A stretch of DNA of 64,000 bases from Arthrobacter humicola (GTDB taxonomy: Bacteria; Actinomycetota; Actinomycetes; Actinomycetales; Micrococcaceae), in contig NZ_JAFKON010000006.1 in assembly GCF_022803015.1 (NCBI RefSeq), forward strand, positions 124,001 to 188,000, written 5' to 3'. The notes beneath the pieces are model-generated. The model was not told the origin of the DNA, did no database searches, and saw only the letters and a program-made list of their open reading frames with translations. This document shows positions 1 through 10,156 of this stretch, in pieces. The translations under genes and the position numbers were made by a program. Position 1 is the stretch's first letter. Every line of letters begins with the position of its first letter.

Positions 1-77
1 TGCCGGGCCTGCCCAAGGTGCCGGCAGCGATGCGGATGGACGTCGACGACGCCGGTAACCCGGTCGGCCTCTTCTAA
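1..77 (+). CDS. 3' end of an unidentified protein-coding gene
   Basis: An open frame enters from the left edge (codons begin at base 3) and ends at TAA 75-77, giving the tail PGLPKVPAAMRMDVDDAGNP followed by VGLF. Codon usage is high-GC and looks coding, and the frame closes just before a long palindrome, which suits a gene end. Too little is present to name the product, and I do not recognise the tail. Confidence 0.55.
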   Translation, partial: PGLPKVPAAMRMDVDDAGNPVGLF

Positions 78-79
78 CG

Positions 80-150
80 CCCCCGTTGATCTATCACTTT
101 GGGCTGCCATTCCGGCCCTTTGACCGCTCCAAGTGATAGCGTAACGGGGG
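80..150. repeat. Palindrome, left partner flanking the DUF559 gene
   Basis: Two 20-base arms (80-99 and 131-150) enclose a 31-base loop. They match at 17 of 20 positions: the outer CCCCCGTT and inner CTATCACTT pair perfectly and only the three bases between them differ. No T-run follows, so it is not a standard terminator. The inner motif and the loop length recur in the palindrome at 1122-1188 on the other side of the gene. Confidence 0.8.
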
Positions 151-191
151 TCTGTGGATAACCGGAGCGGGGACATGGGGTTCGGACAAGA

Positions 192-1118
192 ATGGTCCGC
201 ATGCACCCACCAGCACCCCTGCCGGCCCACCTTTCCGCGGCCCCATTCACGGTCTATGAGGCGCGGGCCGCGAGCCTGGGAAGTGCACGGCTCCGTTCCT
301 CCGACATCACCTCGGCGGGCCGGCTGATCCATGTGCCCACAGACTGGGAATTTGAACTCCGAAGCCTGGCCCGTGCCCTGTCGGCCGCGACGCCGGGCGC
401 GTGGATTTCGCACCTCACTGCCGCAGTACTGCTGGGACTGTGGCTCCCATCCTGGTACCGCGGCTGCCGCGAACTGCATCTCAGCAAACGCAGGGCCCTG
501 CCGCCGGTCCGGCGTGAGGGCGTGGTCGGGCACACCGTCCTTGCGTTCGACGACGAGCTGATGATTCTGGACGGCATCCGCATTTCAACACCCGCCCGGA
601 CCTGGCTGGACCTTGCCCGCATCCTGCCGCTGGACGACCTCGTTGCAGTGGGCGACCAACTCGTGCGCCGGCCACGCCCTGATCTGGAAGTCCGCACGGA
701 GCCGTGGGCCACACTTCCCCAGCTGACCGCGATGCTGAAACGGCACCCAAAGCTCAAGGGAATCGTGAAAGCACGCCAAGCGACGGCACTCATCCGGCCC
801 GGTGCCGACTCGGCCCCCGAGACGTTCCTGCGCCTGGCGCTGACCGCGGCCGGGTTGCCGGAGCCGGAGTTGCAGCTCCGGATTGCGCCGGGAGACCCCC
901 ATTCCCCCGCCGCGGACCTCGGCTACCGCCGGCAGCGGGTGGCCATCCAGTACGACGGCGGGCACCACCTGACGCGCGAACAGCAGTCCCGGGACAATCG
1001 ACGCGACGAATCGTTCAACGCGGCCGGTTGGCGGTACTTCAAGTTCAACGCCGATGATCTTGCGGATGACTTCCGCGGCGCGGCCCAAAGAGTCCGCTCC
1101 GCTCTTCGTCCCCGTTAA
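192..1118 (+). CDS. DUF559 / AbiEi-like protein with Vsr-type endonuclease fold
   Basis: 308 residues. The N-terminal third (about 18-50) resembles the small DNA-binding-like domain of actinobacterial AbiEi-type proteins. The middle has ISHLTAAVLLGLWLP, a hallmark of this family. The C-terminal part (about 210-305) is a DUF559 domain, related to Vsr and PD-(D/E)xK nucleases, with SAPETFLRLAL, ADLGY and VAIQYDGGHH followed by an RD...R helix. Many relatives have Glu where this protein has Gln253, so nuclease activity is uncertain. No cognate toxin gene lies beside it, and palindromes of matching geometry stand on both sides. The upstream ribosome site is weak, and Met4 (base 201) is an alternative start. 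The family is clear; the biological role (solitary antitoxin-like regulator, nuclease, or carried by a small repeat) is not. Confidence 0.75.
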   Translation: MVRMHPPAPLPAHLSAAPFTVYEARAASLGSARLRSSDITSAGRLIHVPTDWEFELRSLARALSAATPGAWISHLTAAVLLGLWLPSWYRGCRELHLSKRRALPPVRREGVVGHTVLAFDDELMILDGIRISTPARTWLDLARILPLDDLVAVGDQLVRRPRPDLEVRTEPWATLPQLTAMLKRHPKLKGIVKARQATALIRPGADSAPETFLRLALTAAGLPEPELQLRIAPGDPHSPAADLGYRRQRVAIQYDGGHHLTREQQSRDNRRDESFNAAGWRYFKFNADDLADDFRGAAQRVRSALRPR

Positions 1119-1121
1119 ACG

Positions 1122-1188
1122 CCGGTTGCCCTATCACTTGCAGCGGCCAAACCAGAGGTTTAGGAGCCTTAAGTGACAGGGCAACCGG
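1122..1188. repeat. Palindrome, right partner flanking the DUF559 gene
   Basis: Arms of 18 bases (1122-1139 and 1171-1188) match at 17 of 18 positions around a 31-base loop. They share CTATCACTT with the palindrome at 80-150. The element lies between the DUF559 gene and the convergent ino1 gene, so it may also end transcription from both sides, though neither flank has a long T-run. Confidence 0.8.
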
Positions 1189-1202
1189 GGAAGGGAAGGC
1201 GG

Positions 1203-2288
1203 TTAGCGCTCCAGGTCGCCGCGGATGAAGGCCTCGACCTTTTCACGGGCGAGGTCGTCGTTGAACTGCTCCGGCGGGGACTTCATGAAGTAGCTCGACG
1301 CCGAGACCAGCGGGCCGCCGATGCCGCGGTCCAGGCCGATCTTGGCGGCACGGATGGCGTCGATGATCACGCCGGCGGAGTTGGGCGAGTCCCAGACTTC
1401 GAGCTTGTATTCCAGGGACACCGGGGCGTCGCCGAAGTTGCGGCCCTCAAGGCGGACGAAGGCCCACTTGCGGTCATCGAGCCACTGGACGTAGTCGGAC
1501 GGGCCGATGTGGACGTCCTTGGCGGCGAGCTCGGCCTCGACGTTGGAGGTGACGGCCTGGGTCTTGGAGATCTTCTTGGACTCCAGGCGGTCGCGCTCGA
1601 GCATGTTCTTGAAGTCCATGTTGCCGCCGACGTTCAGCTGGTACGTGCGGTCCAGGGTGACGCCGCGGTCCTCGAACAGCTTGGCCATGACGCGGTGCGT
1701 GATGGTGGCACCGATCTGGCTCTTGATGTCATCGCCCACGATCGGCACGCCCGCGGCGGTGAACTTGTCCGCCCATTCCTTGGTGCCGGCCAGGAAGACC
1801 GGCAGGGCGTTGACGAACGCCACGCCGGCATCGATCGCGCACTGGGCGTAGAACTCGGCGGCCTGCTGGGAACCGACCGGCAGGTAGCACACCATGACGT
1901 CAACCTGGGCGTCCTTGAGGGCCTGGACGACGTCGACCGGCTCCTCCGGGGACTGCTCGATGGTCTCGAGGTAGTACTTGCCCAGGCCGTCCAGGGTGTG
2001 GCCGCGCTGGACCGTGACGCCGGTCGGCGGGACATCGGCAATCTTGATGGTGTTGTTTTCGCTGGCCAGGATGGCGTCGGACAGGTCCTGCCCCACCTTC
2101 TTGCCGTCGACGTCGAACGCGGCAACGAACTGGACGTCGCCGACGTGGTACTGGCCGAACTCCACGTGCATCAGGCCCGGGATCGTGGCCTTGGGGTCGG
2201 CATCTTTGTAGTACTGGACGCCCTGGACCAGCGAAGCGGCGCAGTTACCTACGCCGACGATTGCAACACGAATCGGATGTGAAGACAC
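1203..2288 (-). CDS. ino1: Inositol-3-phosphate synthase
   Basis: Cytosolic NAD-dependent enzyme that isomerises glucose 6-phosphate to myo-inositol phosphate, feeding phosphatidylinositol and mycothiol in actinobacteria. The N-terminus carries the Rossmann motif [16 protein letters not shown], and the core [13 protein letters not shown] and [10 protein letters not shown] match actinobacterial Ino1. I chose the GTG start at 2288 (361 residues, the usual actinobacterial length) because AAAAGGAG sits four bases upstream; a longer frame from 2330 lacks such a site. The gene is convergent with the DUF559 gene, and a hairpin separates it from the upstream aldo-keto reductase gene, so it probably has its own promoter. 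Confidence 0.95.
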   Translation of the reverse strand: MSSHPIRVAIVGVGNCAASLVQGVQYYKDADPKATIPGLMHVEFGQYHVGDVQFVAAFDVDGKKVGQDLSDAILASENNTIKIADVPPTGVTVQRGHTLDGLGKYYLETIEQSPEEPVDVVQALKDAQVDVMVCYLPVGSQQAAEFYAQCAIDAGVAFVNALPVFLAGTKEWADKFTAAGVPIVGDDIKSQIGATITHRVMAKLFEDRGVTLDRTYQLNVGGNMDFKNMLERDRLESKKISKTQAVTSNVEAELAAKDVHIGPSDYVQWLDDRKWAFVRLEGRNFGDAPVSLEYKLEVWDSPNSAGVIIDAIRAAKIGLDRGIGGPLVSASSYFMKSPPEQFNDDLAREKVEAFIRGDLER

Positions 2289-2331
2289 GGAACTCCTTTT
2301 GAGAAACAAGGGTGACCGGCGCGGCCGCACT

Positions 2332-2391
2332 CTGATCTAATGCATCAGTTGTGCGGGCGGCAGGCGGACACGACGCCGTAAGGCGCCCTTA
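2332..2391 (-). promoter_or_regulatory. Probable ino1 promoter region with small inverted repeats
   Basis: On the minus strand TTAGAT (340-335 in the 2300s) is an acceptable -10 element about 50 bases before the ino1 start. It lies inside the inverted repeat CTGAT-7-ATCAG (2332-2348). A second short repeat, TAAGG-3-CCTTA (2379-2391), lies further upstream. Corynebacterial ino1 is known to be controlled by a repressor (IpsA); whether these repeats serve a similar factor is inference. Confidence 0.35.
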
Positions 2392-2405
2392 GTAGTCTAG
2401 TCAAC

Positions 2406-2436
2406 GCCGCCGGGGCCGCGGTTGTTCCCCGGCGGC
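2406..2436 (-). terminator. Terminator-like hairpin after the aldo-keto reductase gene
   Basis: Perfect 10-base arms GCCGCCGGGG / CCCCGGCGGC around an 11-base loop, lying between the stop of the reductase gene (2464) and the start of ino1. The minus-strand sequence after it is not T-rich, so it may be a weak or factor-dependent terminator. Confidence 0.5.
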
Positions 2437-2463
2437 CCCGGCGCTTGTGTTAACTGCGGATGC

Positions 2464-3504
2464 CTACGACTTCTGGGCCCACAGGTTGATGTCTGATTCG
2501 ACGGCGAACTCATCGATCGCGTCGATCTCATCGGCCGTGAAATCCAGGTTGTTGATCGCAGACAAGGTGTCCTCAAGCTGCCGGACGCTGGACGCGCCCA
2601 CCAGTGCGGACGTGACCGACGAGCCCTTGCCCTGATCGCGCAGGATCCAGGCGATGGCCAGCTGCGCGAGCGTCTGCCCGCGGCCCTCGGCGATCCGGTT
2701 GAGCCCGCGCACCCGGTCCAGCTTCTCCTCGGTGATCATGGATTCGCCCAGGGACTTGTGCTGGGCGGCCCGGGAGTCGGCCGGAATGCCCTTCAGGTAG
2801 CGGTCGGTGAGCATACCCTGGGCCAGCGGCGAGAACGCTATGCACCCGGCGCCCACCTGCTCCAGCGCCTCGAAGAGGTTGGGGCTGCCGTTCTCGGTCC
2901 AGCGGTTGAGCATGGAGTAGCTGGGCTGGTGGATCAGCAGCGGGGTGCCGAGTTCCTTGAGGATCCCCGCGGCCTCAATGGTCTGTTCCGGGGTATAGGA
3001 CGAAATGCCTGCGTAGAGCGCCTTGCCGGAGCGCACGGCCTGGTCCAGGGCGCCCATGGTTTCTTCCATCGGCGTTTCGGGGTCCGGGCGGTGGCTGTAG
3101 AAGATGTCCACATAGTCCAGGCCCATCCGGCCCAGCGACTGGTCCAGGCTGGCCAGCAGGTACTTGCGGGAGCCAAAGTTGCCGTACGGGCCCGGCCACA
3201 TGTCGTAGCCGGCCTTGCTGGAGATGATCAGCTCGTCGCGGTACGGCTTGAAGTCGTCCTTGAAGTGGCGGCCGAAGTTGGTCTCGGCGCTGCCATAGGG
3301 CGGGCCGTAGTTGTTGGCGAGGTCGAAATGGGTGACGCCCAGGTCGAAGGCGCGGCGCAGGATGGCGCGCTGGATTTCGAACGGCTTGTCGTCGCCGAAG
3401 TTGTGCCACAGGCCCAGTGAGATGGCCGGGAGTTTCAGGCCGCTGCGCCCCACGCGACGGTAGGGCATGGAGTCGTAGCGGGTATCAGCTGCCAAATATG
3501 TCAT
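2464..3504 (-). CDS. Aldo-keto reductase (YghZ/MgrA-type, L-glyceraldehyde 3-phosphate reductase-like)
   Basis: 346 residues, a complete AKR barrel. The family tetrad is visible: Asp61 and Tyr66 in HFDLANNYG, Lys97 in SSKAG and His138 in FYSHRPD. The segments GLWHNFGDD and NNYGPPYGSAE resemble the AKR14 (YghZ) subfamily, which reduces L-glyceraldehyde 3-phosphate and methylglyoxal with NADPH. The true substrate here is unproven. The ATG start has AGGA about 10 bases upstream. The gene begins 15 bases after treZ and is probably read with it, which may link carbonyl detoxification to sugar flux. Confidence 0.88.
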   Translation of the reverse strand: MTYLAADTRYDSMPYRRVGRSGLKLPAISLGLWHNFGDDKPFEIQRAILRRAFDLGVTHFDLANNYGPPYGSAETNFGRHFKDDFKPYRDELIISSKAGYDMWPGPYGNFGSRKYLLASLDQSLGRMGLDYVDIFYSHRPDPETPMEETMGALDQAVRSGKALYAGISSYTPEQTIEAAGILKELGTPLLIHQPSYSMLNRWTENGSPNLFEALEQVGAGCIAFSPLAQGMLTDRYLKGIPADSRAAQHKSLGESMITEEKLDRVRGLNRIAEGRGQTLAQLAIAWILRDQGKGSSVTSALVGASSVRQLEDTLSAINNLDFTADEIDAIDEFAVESDINLWAQKS

Positions 3505-3519
3505 ACGTCATATCCTGCC

Positions 3520-5325
3520 TTAGTGGGTGAGTACCGCGGCGCTGTGGCCGGGTAGATGCAGTGGTGTGGCCGGCGCCGCGCCGCCAGCAGCGGATTCCGC
3601 GCCGGAAGCCGGGTCCAGCCGGACGCCGTCGTCGGTTGCCAGGGCCAGGGCCGCCCCGCGGACCGGGACCCGCCGCGCCTCGGCGGAAAAGTTCATCGCC
3701 ACCTCGGTGCGGCCGCGGCGCAGCAGCAGCCAGCCCTCGTCCTCGCTGACGTCGACGGCGGTGTCCTCGAAGCCGGGTTCAGTCAGGTCCGGCGTGGTGC
3801 GGCGCAGCGCGATGAGTGCCCGGTACAGCTCCAGGAGGCGGGCGTGGTCCCCTCCCGAGGCCTCGGCCCAGTCCAGCTTGGACCGGGTGAAGGTCTCCGG
3901 ATCCTGCGGGTCAGGGACGACGGCGGGGTCCCAGCCCATGCGCTCGAACTCCCTGATCCGGCCCTCGGCCGTCGCCTTGCCCAGCTCCGGTTCCGGGTGG
4001 GAGGTGAAGAACTGCCACGGGGTGGTGGCCCCGTATTCCTCGCCCATGAACAGCATGGGCGTGAACGGCGAGGTCAGGGTGGCGACGGCGGCGAGGGCGA
4101 GCGGCCCGTAGCCCAGGGTCTGGGACAGCCTGTCCCCGGTGGCCCGGTTGCCGATCTGGTCGTGGTTCTGGCTGCACACCACCAGCGCGGCCGGGTGGAC
4201 CTGAGCCGGGTCGATGGGCCGGCCGTGGTGGCGGGCGCGGAAGCTGGAGTAGCTGCCGTCGTGGAAGAACCCGCACTCCAGGACCTTGGCCAGCGCCCCG
4301 AGCGAGTCGAAGTCGGCGTAGTAGCCGGTGGTTTCGCCGCTGACGTTGACGTGGACGGCGTGGTGGAAGTCATCGCTCCACTGCCCGGCCAGCCCGTACC
4401 CGTTGGTGTCCCGCGGGTAGAGCAGGCGCGGGTTGTTCAGGTCCGATTCCGCGATCATCGTGGCCGGACGTCCGGTCTCGGCGGCTATTTCGTCGGCGAG
4501 GGCGCCGAAGTCCTCCAGCAGGTGCACGGCGCGCTCGTCCTTGAATGCGTGCACGGCGTCCAGCCGCAGACCGTCCACGTGGTAGTCCCGCAGCCACATC
4601 GCGGCGTTGTCCAGGATGTAGCGGCGCACCTCGTCCGATTCCGGGCCGTCGAGGTTAACCGAGTCGCCCCAGGTGTTGCCCTCCCCCGATTTCAGGTAGG
4701 GCCCGAAACGGGGAAGATAGTTCCCGCTGGGGCCGAGGTGGTTGTAGACAACGTCCTGGATGACGCCCAGGCCGGCGGCGTGGGCGGCGTCCACGAAGCG
4801 CTGGTACGCGGCGGGTCCGCCGTAGCCTTCGTGCACGGCGTACCAGAGGACACCGTCGTAGCCCCAGTTGTGGGTGCCGTTGAACCCGTTGACCGGCAGC
4901 AGCTCGACGAAGTCGATGCCCAGCTCCGCCAGGTACGCCAGCTTCCCTGCCGCGGCGTCCAGTGTTCCCTCCGGCGTGAAGGTGCCCACGTGGAGTTCGT
5001 AGATGACGGCGCCCTTGAGCTCCCGCCCCGCCCACTGGCCGTCAGCCCACTGGTGGCGTCCGGCGTCGAACGTGCGGGAGAGCGCGTGCACGCCCGCGGG
5101 CTGGCGGCGGGACCGCGGGTCCGGCAGCGGGGTGGGATCCCCGTCCACCAGGTAGCCGTAGTCCACGTCCCCGTCGGCGGGCGCCCCGGCGGCGGTCCAC
5201 CAGCCGGGCGCCTCCGCGCCGCGGCGGGTCATGTCGTACTTCCGGCCGTCGGCGAGGAGCGTGACGGCCTGCGCTTCCGGTGCCCAGAGATCGAAGCGGT
5301 CGCTTCCGTGTGCAGGCAAGGTCAT
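3520..5325 (-). CDS. treZ: Malto-oligosyltrehalose trehalohydrolase
   Basis: 601 residues, normal family length. It hydrolyses the alpha-1,4 bond next to the trehalose end of maltooligosyl-trehalose, releasing trehalose. An N-terminal carbohydrate-binding beta domain (about 1-95) precedes a GH13 barrel with [14 protein letters not shown], the nucleophile Asp256 in [12 protein letters not shown], the acid Glu293 in IAESDLNNP, and [10 protein letters not shown]. The ATG start is supported by GGAAG upstream. It follows treY by about 50 bases on the same strand, the usual TreY/TreZ pairing. Confidence 0.96.
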   Translation of the reverse strand: MTLPAHGSDRFDLWAPEAQAVTLLADGRKYDMTRRGAEAPGWWTAAGAPADGDVDYGYLVDGDPTPLPDPRSRRQPAGVHALSRTFDAGRHQWADGQWAGRELKGAVIYELHVGTFTPEGTLDAAAGKLAYLAELGIDFVELLPVNGFNGTHNWGYDGVLWYAVHEGYGGPAAYQRFVDAAHAAGLGVIQDVVYNHLGPSGNYLPRFGPYLKSGEGNTWGDSVNLDGPESDEVRRYILDNAAMWLRDYHVDGLRLDAVHAFKDERAVHLLEDFGALADEIAAETGRPATMIAESDLNNPRLLYPRDTNGYGLAGQWSDDFHHAVHVNVSGETTGYYADFDSLGALAKVLECGFFHDGSYSSFRARHHGRPIDPAQVHPAALVVCSQNHDQIGNRATGDRLSQTLGYGPLALAAVATLTSPFTPMLFMGEEYGATTPWQFFTSHPEPELGKATAEGRIREFERMGWDPAVVPDPQDPETFTRSKLDWAEASGGDHARLLELYRALIALRRTTPDLTEPGFEDTAVDVSEDEGWLLLRRGRTEVAMNFSAEARRVPVRGAALALATDDGVRLDPASGAESAAGGAAPATPLHLPGHSAAVLTH

Positions 5326-5376
5326 GGCATTCTTCCGTTCCCCATGTCGGTACTATTCCCCATATCGAAGGTCTGC

Positions 5377-7701
5377 TTAGTCGGTGGGCACCAGGAGGGC
5401 CACGGGGTAGTCCCGCAGGATCTCCCCCACGGCCACGGTGCCCGGACCGTGTGTGGCACCGGTCAGTTCATCGGCCATGGCCGCGGCGAGCTCGACGGTC
5501 GTGTCCTGCCATCCGCCGCGCTGCTCCAGGCCGCGGGGCAGCCGGGTGGCGAGCGTCAGCGCGCCCGGGGCTGCGGGAGTCCCGCGGTCAAAGGCGAGCA
5601 GGTGCGCTGCGGCGGTGCCCGTGGCGGTGACCGGGGTGTACCCGGTGAAAAGTTCCGGCCTGTCCCGGCGCAGCCGCAGGGCCCGCGAGGTGACGAGGAG
5701 TTTCGCTGCCTCGTCCAGGAACGACGCCGGATGCTCACCGGCGTCGAGCGCGGCGAGGGCGCGCCGACGGGCACCGAAGTCGAACGGCCGCCGGTTGTCC
5801 GGATCGGTCAGCGAGCGGTCCCAGAATTCGGTGCCCTGGTACACGTCCGGCACCCCGGGCATGGTGAGCTGCACGAGCTTGGAGCCCAGGGAATTGGCGG
5901 CCCCGTAGGGCTCCAGCAGGGCCACGAGGGACTCCAGTTCGGCGGCCACCTCCGGGGTGTCGAAGGCGGCGTCGACGGCGGCTGCAAGTTTCGCCTCGAA
6001 GGCCTCGTCCGGATCGATCCAGTTGGTCGAGTTTCCGGCCTCCCGGGCGGCTTTTTGCGCGTAGGACTGCAGCCGGTCGCGGTCTGCGGGCCAGACGCCT
6101 GCGACGGCCTGCCACAGCAGGTTGGCCAGCGGGCCGTCCGGCAGCGGCGCCAGTGTCTGCAGCCGCTGCAGGGATGCCTGCCATTCCGGTGCGAGTTCGG
6201 CCAGGACCGAGATCCGGGCCCGGGTGTCCTCGCTGCGCTTGGTGTCGTGGGTGCTGAGGGTGGTCATGGACAACGGCAGCTCGGCCTGGCGCCGGGCCAT
6301 CCGGGTGTGGAATTCCTCCGGTGCCACGGCGAACTCGGTGGGGTCGGCGCCGACTTCGGTCAGGGTGCCCAGCCGGGTGTAGCGGAAGAACGCGGTGTCT
6401 TCCACGCCCTTGGCCATGACCATCCCGGAGGTCTGCTGGAAGCGCATGCCGAGTTCTGCCTGCGCGTCGAGCAGCAGGGGCAGCAGCACGCCGACGGCGC
6501 CTTCCAGTTCGGGGCGGCGGCGGACCGCGAGTTCGCATGCCTCTTTAAGGACGTCCGCACCCTCCGGAAGATAGCTGCGGTAGACCGGGAATGCAGCGAT
6601 GATCTCGGACAGTGCGTCCGCCGCGGCTTCCTGGCCCAGTCCTGCCGCGGCAGGTACCAGCCGTGCCAGCCGGAGCATTTCCGAGTGCAGGATTCCGTCT
6701 GTGATCCGGCGTTTGGTGCCGCGGATCATGTCCTCGTAGTCGGCAGCGCCGCCGCGCAGTTCGGCGTCGAGCGCGTCAAGCGGGCCCTGACCCGCGGCGT
6801 CGACGAACACCCGGTCCACGTCCGCGAGGGCGTCGTAGCCGGTGGTGCCCTCGCACTCGAAGCCGGCGGGCAGGGCCTCGCCCGGTTCCAGGATCTTCTC
6901 GATCAGCAGGTAGCTGCCGCCGGCGGCCTCCCGCAGCCGGTGCAGGTATCCCTCCGGATCGGCGAGGCCGTCCGGGTGGTCGATCCGCAGCCCGTCGACG
7001 AGCCCTTCCCGGAACCAGCGCACAACTTCCGCGTGGGCTTCATCGAAGACCTCGGGGATCTCCACCCGGATCCCGGCCAGGCTGTTGACGGCAAAGAACC
7101 GGCGGTAGTTCAGGTCCGTGTCGGCCCGGCGCCAGCCGATCAGTTCGTAGTGCTGACGGTCGTGGACCTCGCGGGGATCGTCGGCAGTGGAGTCACCTGC
7201 GGTATACGTGCCCTCTGCGAGCGGAAAGCGGTGGTCGTAGTAGTGCAGTTCCCCGTCCTTGATTTCCAGCGCGTCGAGGTCGGAGTCGTCCCCCAGCACC
7301 GGGATCCGCACCCGGCCGCCGCCGAAGTCCCAGTCGACGTCGAATGCCTGCGCGTAGCGGGACTGCTGTCCCTCCTTCAGGAGCGACCACCACCACGGGT
7401 TCTGGGCCGGGGTCGCGACGCCGACGTGGTTGGGCACGATGTCGACCAGCACGCCCATGCCGGCCTCCCGCGCGGCGGCCGACGCCGCCAGCAGGCCGTC
7501 CGCGCCGCCCCGGTCCGGATCAATGGCGGAGGGATCGGTGACGTCGTAGCCGTGGTCCGAGCCACGCTCTGCCGTGAGGATCGGCGAGAGGTAGATCCAG
7601 TCCACGCCCAGCGACTTCAGGTACGGCACGGTCTGCGCGGCGTCCTGCAGCGTAAACCCGGGCCGGATCTGCAGCCGGTACGTCGAGACGGGGGTTCTCA
7701 T
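5377..7701 (-). CDS. treY: Malto-oligosyltrehalose synthase
   Basis: 774 residues. It isomerises the reducing-end alpha-1,4 bond of maltodextrins to alpha,alpha-1,1, making maltooligosyl-trehalose for TreZ. Family marks are the N-terminal [26 protein letters not shown], the nucleophile Asp241 in [11 protein letters not shown] and the acid Glu268 in LLIEKIL. The start ATG overlaps the glgX stop by four bases (ATGA), so the two are translationally coupled. The order glgX-treY-treZ gives debranching, isomerisation and release of trehalose from glycogen-type glucans. Confidence 0.96.
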   Translation of the reverse strand: MRTPVSTYRLQIRPGFTLQDAAQTVPYLKSLGVDWIYLSPILTAERGSDHGYDVTDPSAIDPDRGGADGLLAASAAAREAGMGVLVDIVPNHVGVATPAQNPWWWSLLKEGQQSRYAQAFDVDWDFGGGRVRIPVLGDDSDLDALEIKDGELHYYDHRFPLAEGTYTAGDSTADDPREVHDRQHYELIGWRRADTDLNYRRFFAVNSLAGIRVEIPEVFDEAHAEVVRWFREGLVDGLRIDHPDGLADPEGYLHRLREAAGGSYLLIEKILEPGEALPAGFECEGTTGYDALADVDRVFVDAAGQGPLDALDAELRGGAADYEDMIRGTKRRITDGILHSEMLRLARLVPAAAGLGQEAAADALSEIIAAFPVYRSYLPEGADVLKEACELAVRRRPELEGAVGVLLPLLLDAQAELGMRFQQTSGMVMAKGVEDTAFFRYTRLGTLTEVGADPTEFAVAPEEFHTRMARRQAELPLSMTTLSTHDTKRSEDTRARISVLAELAPEWQASLQRLQTLAPLPDGPLANLLWQAVAGVWPADRDRLQSYAQKAAREAGNSTNWIDPDEAFEAKLAAAVDAAFDTPEVAAELESLVALLEPYGAANSLGSKLVQLTMPGVPDVYQGTEFWDRSLTDPDNRRPFDFGARRRALAALDAGEHPASFLDEAAKLLVTSRALRLRRDRPELFTGYTPVTATGTAAAHLLAFDRGTPAAPGALTLATRLPRGLEQRGGWQDTTVELAAAMADELTGATHGPGTVAVGEILRDYPVALLVPTD

Positions 7702-10064
7702 TTAGCCCGGCCCTTCGGCGTCTTCGGCTTGTCGGCCCCCGCCTTTTTCGAGCCGGAGGCTTTCGCGGAGCCCTTGGAGGCCCCGGTTGCCGGGGCCTCC
7801 GGAGCCGGAGCCGGCTCGGCCGCGGCCGCCGGAGCTTCCGGTGCCGGGGCCGCCGGAGCTTCCGGTGCCGGGGCCGCAGAACCGGCACCCGTAGAGTCCT
7901 CGTGCTCGGCCATCGCGGCGAGGGAGGCTGCCGCGGAGTAGTCCACTTCCACCTCGGGGCCGGAGTGGGCCCGGAGCACCACCATCGACTTTGCCGCCAG
8001 CTTCAGCACGGACCCGGCTTTCAGCGGCGCCTCAGTGTCCGCCTGGTCCGCGGTGTCCACCAGCACGTCCCAGAACCGTGAGTACTCCTCGGCCGGCAGG
8101 GCGAAGTCCACGTCGTCGTCGTGGGCGTTGAAGCCGAGCAGGAAACTGTCGTCGGTGATCCGGCGTCCGCGGGAGTCCTGTTCCTGGATGCCGTGGCCGT
8201 TGTAGAACACACCGATGGTCCGGCCGAAGCCGCTGCCCCAGTCCTCCGGGAGCATTCCGGTGCCGTCGGTCTTCAGCCAGACGATGTCCGGCAGTTTCTC
8301 GCCCTCACCGCGGACCACCGGGCGGCCGTCGAAGAAGCGGCTGCGCCGGAACGTCGGGTGGTCGTGCCGGATCTTGTTGACGACGGCGGTGAACTCCACC
8401 AGCGGCTGGTCCATCGCGTCCCAGTGGATCCAGCTCAGCTCGGAGTCCTGGCAGTAGGTGTTGTTGTTGCCCTGCTGGGTGCGGCCGAGCTCGTCGCCGT
8501 GCAGGAGCATCGGGACGCCCTGCGAGAGCAGCAGGGTGGCGATGAAGTTGCGCTGCTGGCGGGCCCGAAGGGTCAGGACGTGGTCGTTGTCCGTGTCCCC
8601 TTCCTCGCCGCAGTTCCAGGAGCGGTTGTGGGATTCGCCGTCGTTGTTGCCTTCGCCGTTGGCGTCGTTGTGCTTCTCGTTGTAGGACACGAGGTCGCGC
8701 ATGGTAAAGCCGTCGTGCGCCGTGACGAAGTTGATCGAGGCCACCGGGCGCCGGGCGGAGCTTTCGTAGAGGTCCGCGGAACCGGTCAGGCGGGAGGCGA
8801 ATTCGCCCAGGGTCGAGGGCTCGCCGCGCCAGAAGTCGCGGACCGTGTCGCGGTATTTGCCGTTCCACTCGGTCCACTGGGGCGGGAAGTTGCCCACCTG
8901 GTAGCCGCCCGGGCCGATGTCCCACGGCTCGGCGATCAGCTTGACCTGGGAGACGATCGGGTCCTGCTGGATGAGTTCGAAGAAGGTGGACAGCTTGTCC
9001 ACGTCGTAGAACTCGCGGGCCAGGGTGGAGGCGAGGTCGAAGCGGAAGCCGTCGACGTGCATTTCCGTCACCCAGTAGCGCAGGGAGTCCATCAGTAGCT
9101 GAAGGGAGTGCGGGTGCCGGACATTGAGGGAGTTACCGGTGCCGGTGTAGTCCATGTAGTGCTTCAGGTCGCCGTCCACCAGCCGGTAGTAGGCCTGGTT
9201 GTCGATGCCCTTGAAGGACAGCGTGGGGCCGAGGTGGTTGCCTTCAGCGGTGTGGTTGTACACCACGTCCAGGATCACCTCGATGCCGGCCTTGTGCAGC
9301 TCGCGGACCATGGCCTTGAATTCCTGCACCTGGTGCCCGACGTCGCCGGAGGAACTGTAGGTGTTTTGCGGCGCGAAGAAGCCGATCGTGTTGTAGCCCC
9401 AGTAGTTGTTGAGGCCCTTCTCCTCGAGCGTGCCGTCGTTGACGAACTGGTGGACGGGCATGAGCTCGATCGCGGTGACGCCGAGCTTCTTCAGGTGCTC
9501 AATCACGGCCGGGTGCGACACGCCGGCGTAGGTGCCGCGCTGCTCTTCGGGAATTTCCGGGTGGAGCTCGGTCAGGCCCTTGACGTGCGCCTCGTAGATG
9601 ACCGACTGGTGGTAGGGGATCCGCAGCTGGCGGTCGCCGTCCCACTCGAAGAACGGGTTGATGACGACGCCGTGCATGGTGTGCGGGGCCGAGTCGCTGT
9701 CATTGCGCGAGTCGGGGTCGCCGAATTCGTAGGTGAAGAGCGCCGGGTCCCAGTCGATCTGGCCCTGGACGGCCTTGGCGTAGGGGTCCATCAGCAGCTT
9801 GTTCGGGTTGAAGCGGTTGCCGTGTTCGGGTTCGTACGGGCCGTGGACCCGGTAGCCGTACTTCTGTCCGGGCTGGACCTGCGGCAGGTAGCAGTGCCAC
9901 ACGTAGCCGTCCACTTCGGTCAGTTCGATCCGGGTCTCGGTGAGGTCGTCGGCGAGGAGGCACAGTTCCACCCGCTCGGCGCGCTCGCTGAACAGGGCAA
10001 AATTGGTGCCAGTGCCGTCAAAAGTGGCTCCCAGCGGGTAAGCCGATCCGGGCCAGACTTCCAT
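7698..10064 (-). CDS. glgX: Glycogen debranching enzyme GlgX (isoamylase type) with Ala/Pro tail
   Basis: 788 residues, longer than usual for GlgX. It hydrolyses alpha-1,6 branches of glycogen or limit dextrin. An N-terminal CBM48-like domain (about 1-130) leads into a GH13 barrel with [13 protein letters not shown], the nucleophile Asp343 in FRFDLAST, the acid Glu379 in LIAEPWDIG and [10 protein letters not shown]. Residues from about 718 form a low-complexity tail of PAPEAPA repeats ending in a Lys-rich stretch; this lies outside the catalytic fold. GAGGAG five bases before the ATG is a strong ribosome site. First gene of the glgX-treY-treZ operon. Confidence 0.95.
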   Translation of the reverse strand: MEVWPGSAYPLGATFDGTGTNFALFSERAERVELCLLADDLTETRIELTEVDGYVWHCYLPQVQPGQKYGYRVHGPYEPEHGNRFNPNKLLMDPYAKAVQGQIDWDPALFTYEFGDPDSRNDSDSAPHTMHGVVINPFFEWDGDRQLRIPYHQSVIYEAHVKGLTELHPEIPEEQRGTYAGVSHPAVIEHLKKLGVTAIELMPVHQFVNDGTLEEKGLNNYWGYNTIGFFAPQNTYSSSGDVGHQVQEFKAMVRELHKAGIEVILDVVYNHTAEGNHLGPTLSFKGIDNQAYYRLVDGDLKHYMDYTGTGNSLNVRHPHSLQLLMDSLRYWVTEMHVDGFRFDLASTLAREFYDVDKLSTFFELIQQDPIVSQVKLIAEPWDIGPGGYQVGNFPPQWTEWNGKYRDTVRDFWRGEPSTLGEFASRLTGSADLYESSARRPVASINFVTAHDGFTMRDLVSYNEKHNDANGEGNNDGESHNRSWNCGEEGDTDNDHVLTLRARQQRNFIATLLLSQGVPMLLHGDELGRTQQGNNNTYCQDSELSWIHWDAMDQPLVEFTAVVNKIRHDHPTFRRSRFFDGRPVVRGEGEKLPDIVWLKTDGTGMLPEDWGSGFGRTIGVFYNGHGIQEQDSRGRRITDDSFLLGFNAHDDDVDFALPAEEYSRFWDVLVDTADQADTEAPLKAGSVLKLAAKSMVVLRAHSGPEVEVDYSAAASLAAMAEHEDSTGAGSAAPAPEAPAAPAPEAPAAAAEPAPAPEAPATGASKGSAKASGSKKAGADKPKTPKGRAK
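7831..7878. repeat. 24-base tandem duplication in the glgX tail
   Basis: Two adjacent 24-base units (7831-7854 and 7855-7878) are identical except for the last base. They encode repeated AAPAPEAP octapeptides in the GlgX C-terminal tail, and a degenerate related unit lies next to them. In-frame units of this kind can change copy number by slippage. Confidence 0.8.
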
Positions 10065-10156
10065 GTGTACTCCTCGTGCGGAACGAATATTCTCTAGACA
10101 GACTACTTGTAAGTAGGGTTAGTATTTGCCCGGGCGCCCGGGGCGCCCCCGTTTTG

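Noticed and set aside
3556..7941. Very long plus-strand open frame of about 1,460 codons
   Set aside because: It is antisense to treZ and treY, whose catalytic motifs are intact on the other strand. High GC at third positions removes stops in the opposite frame; the product has no family features.
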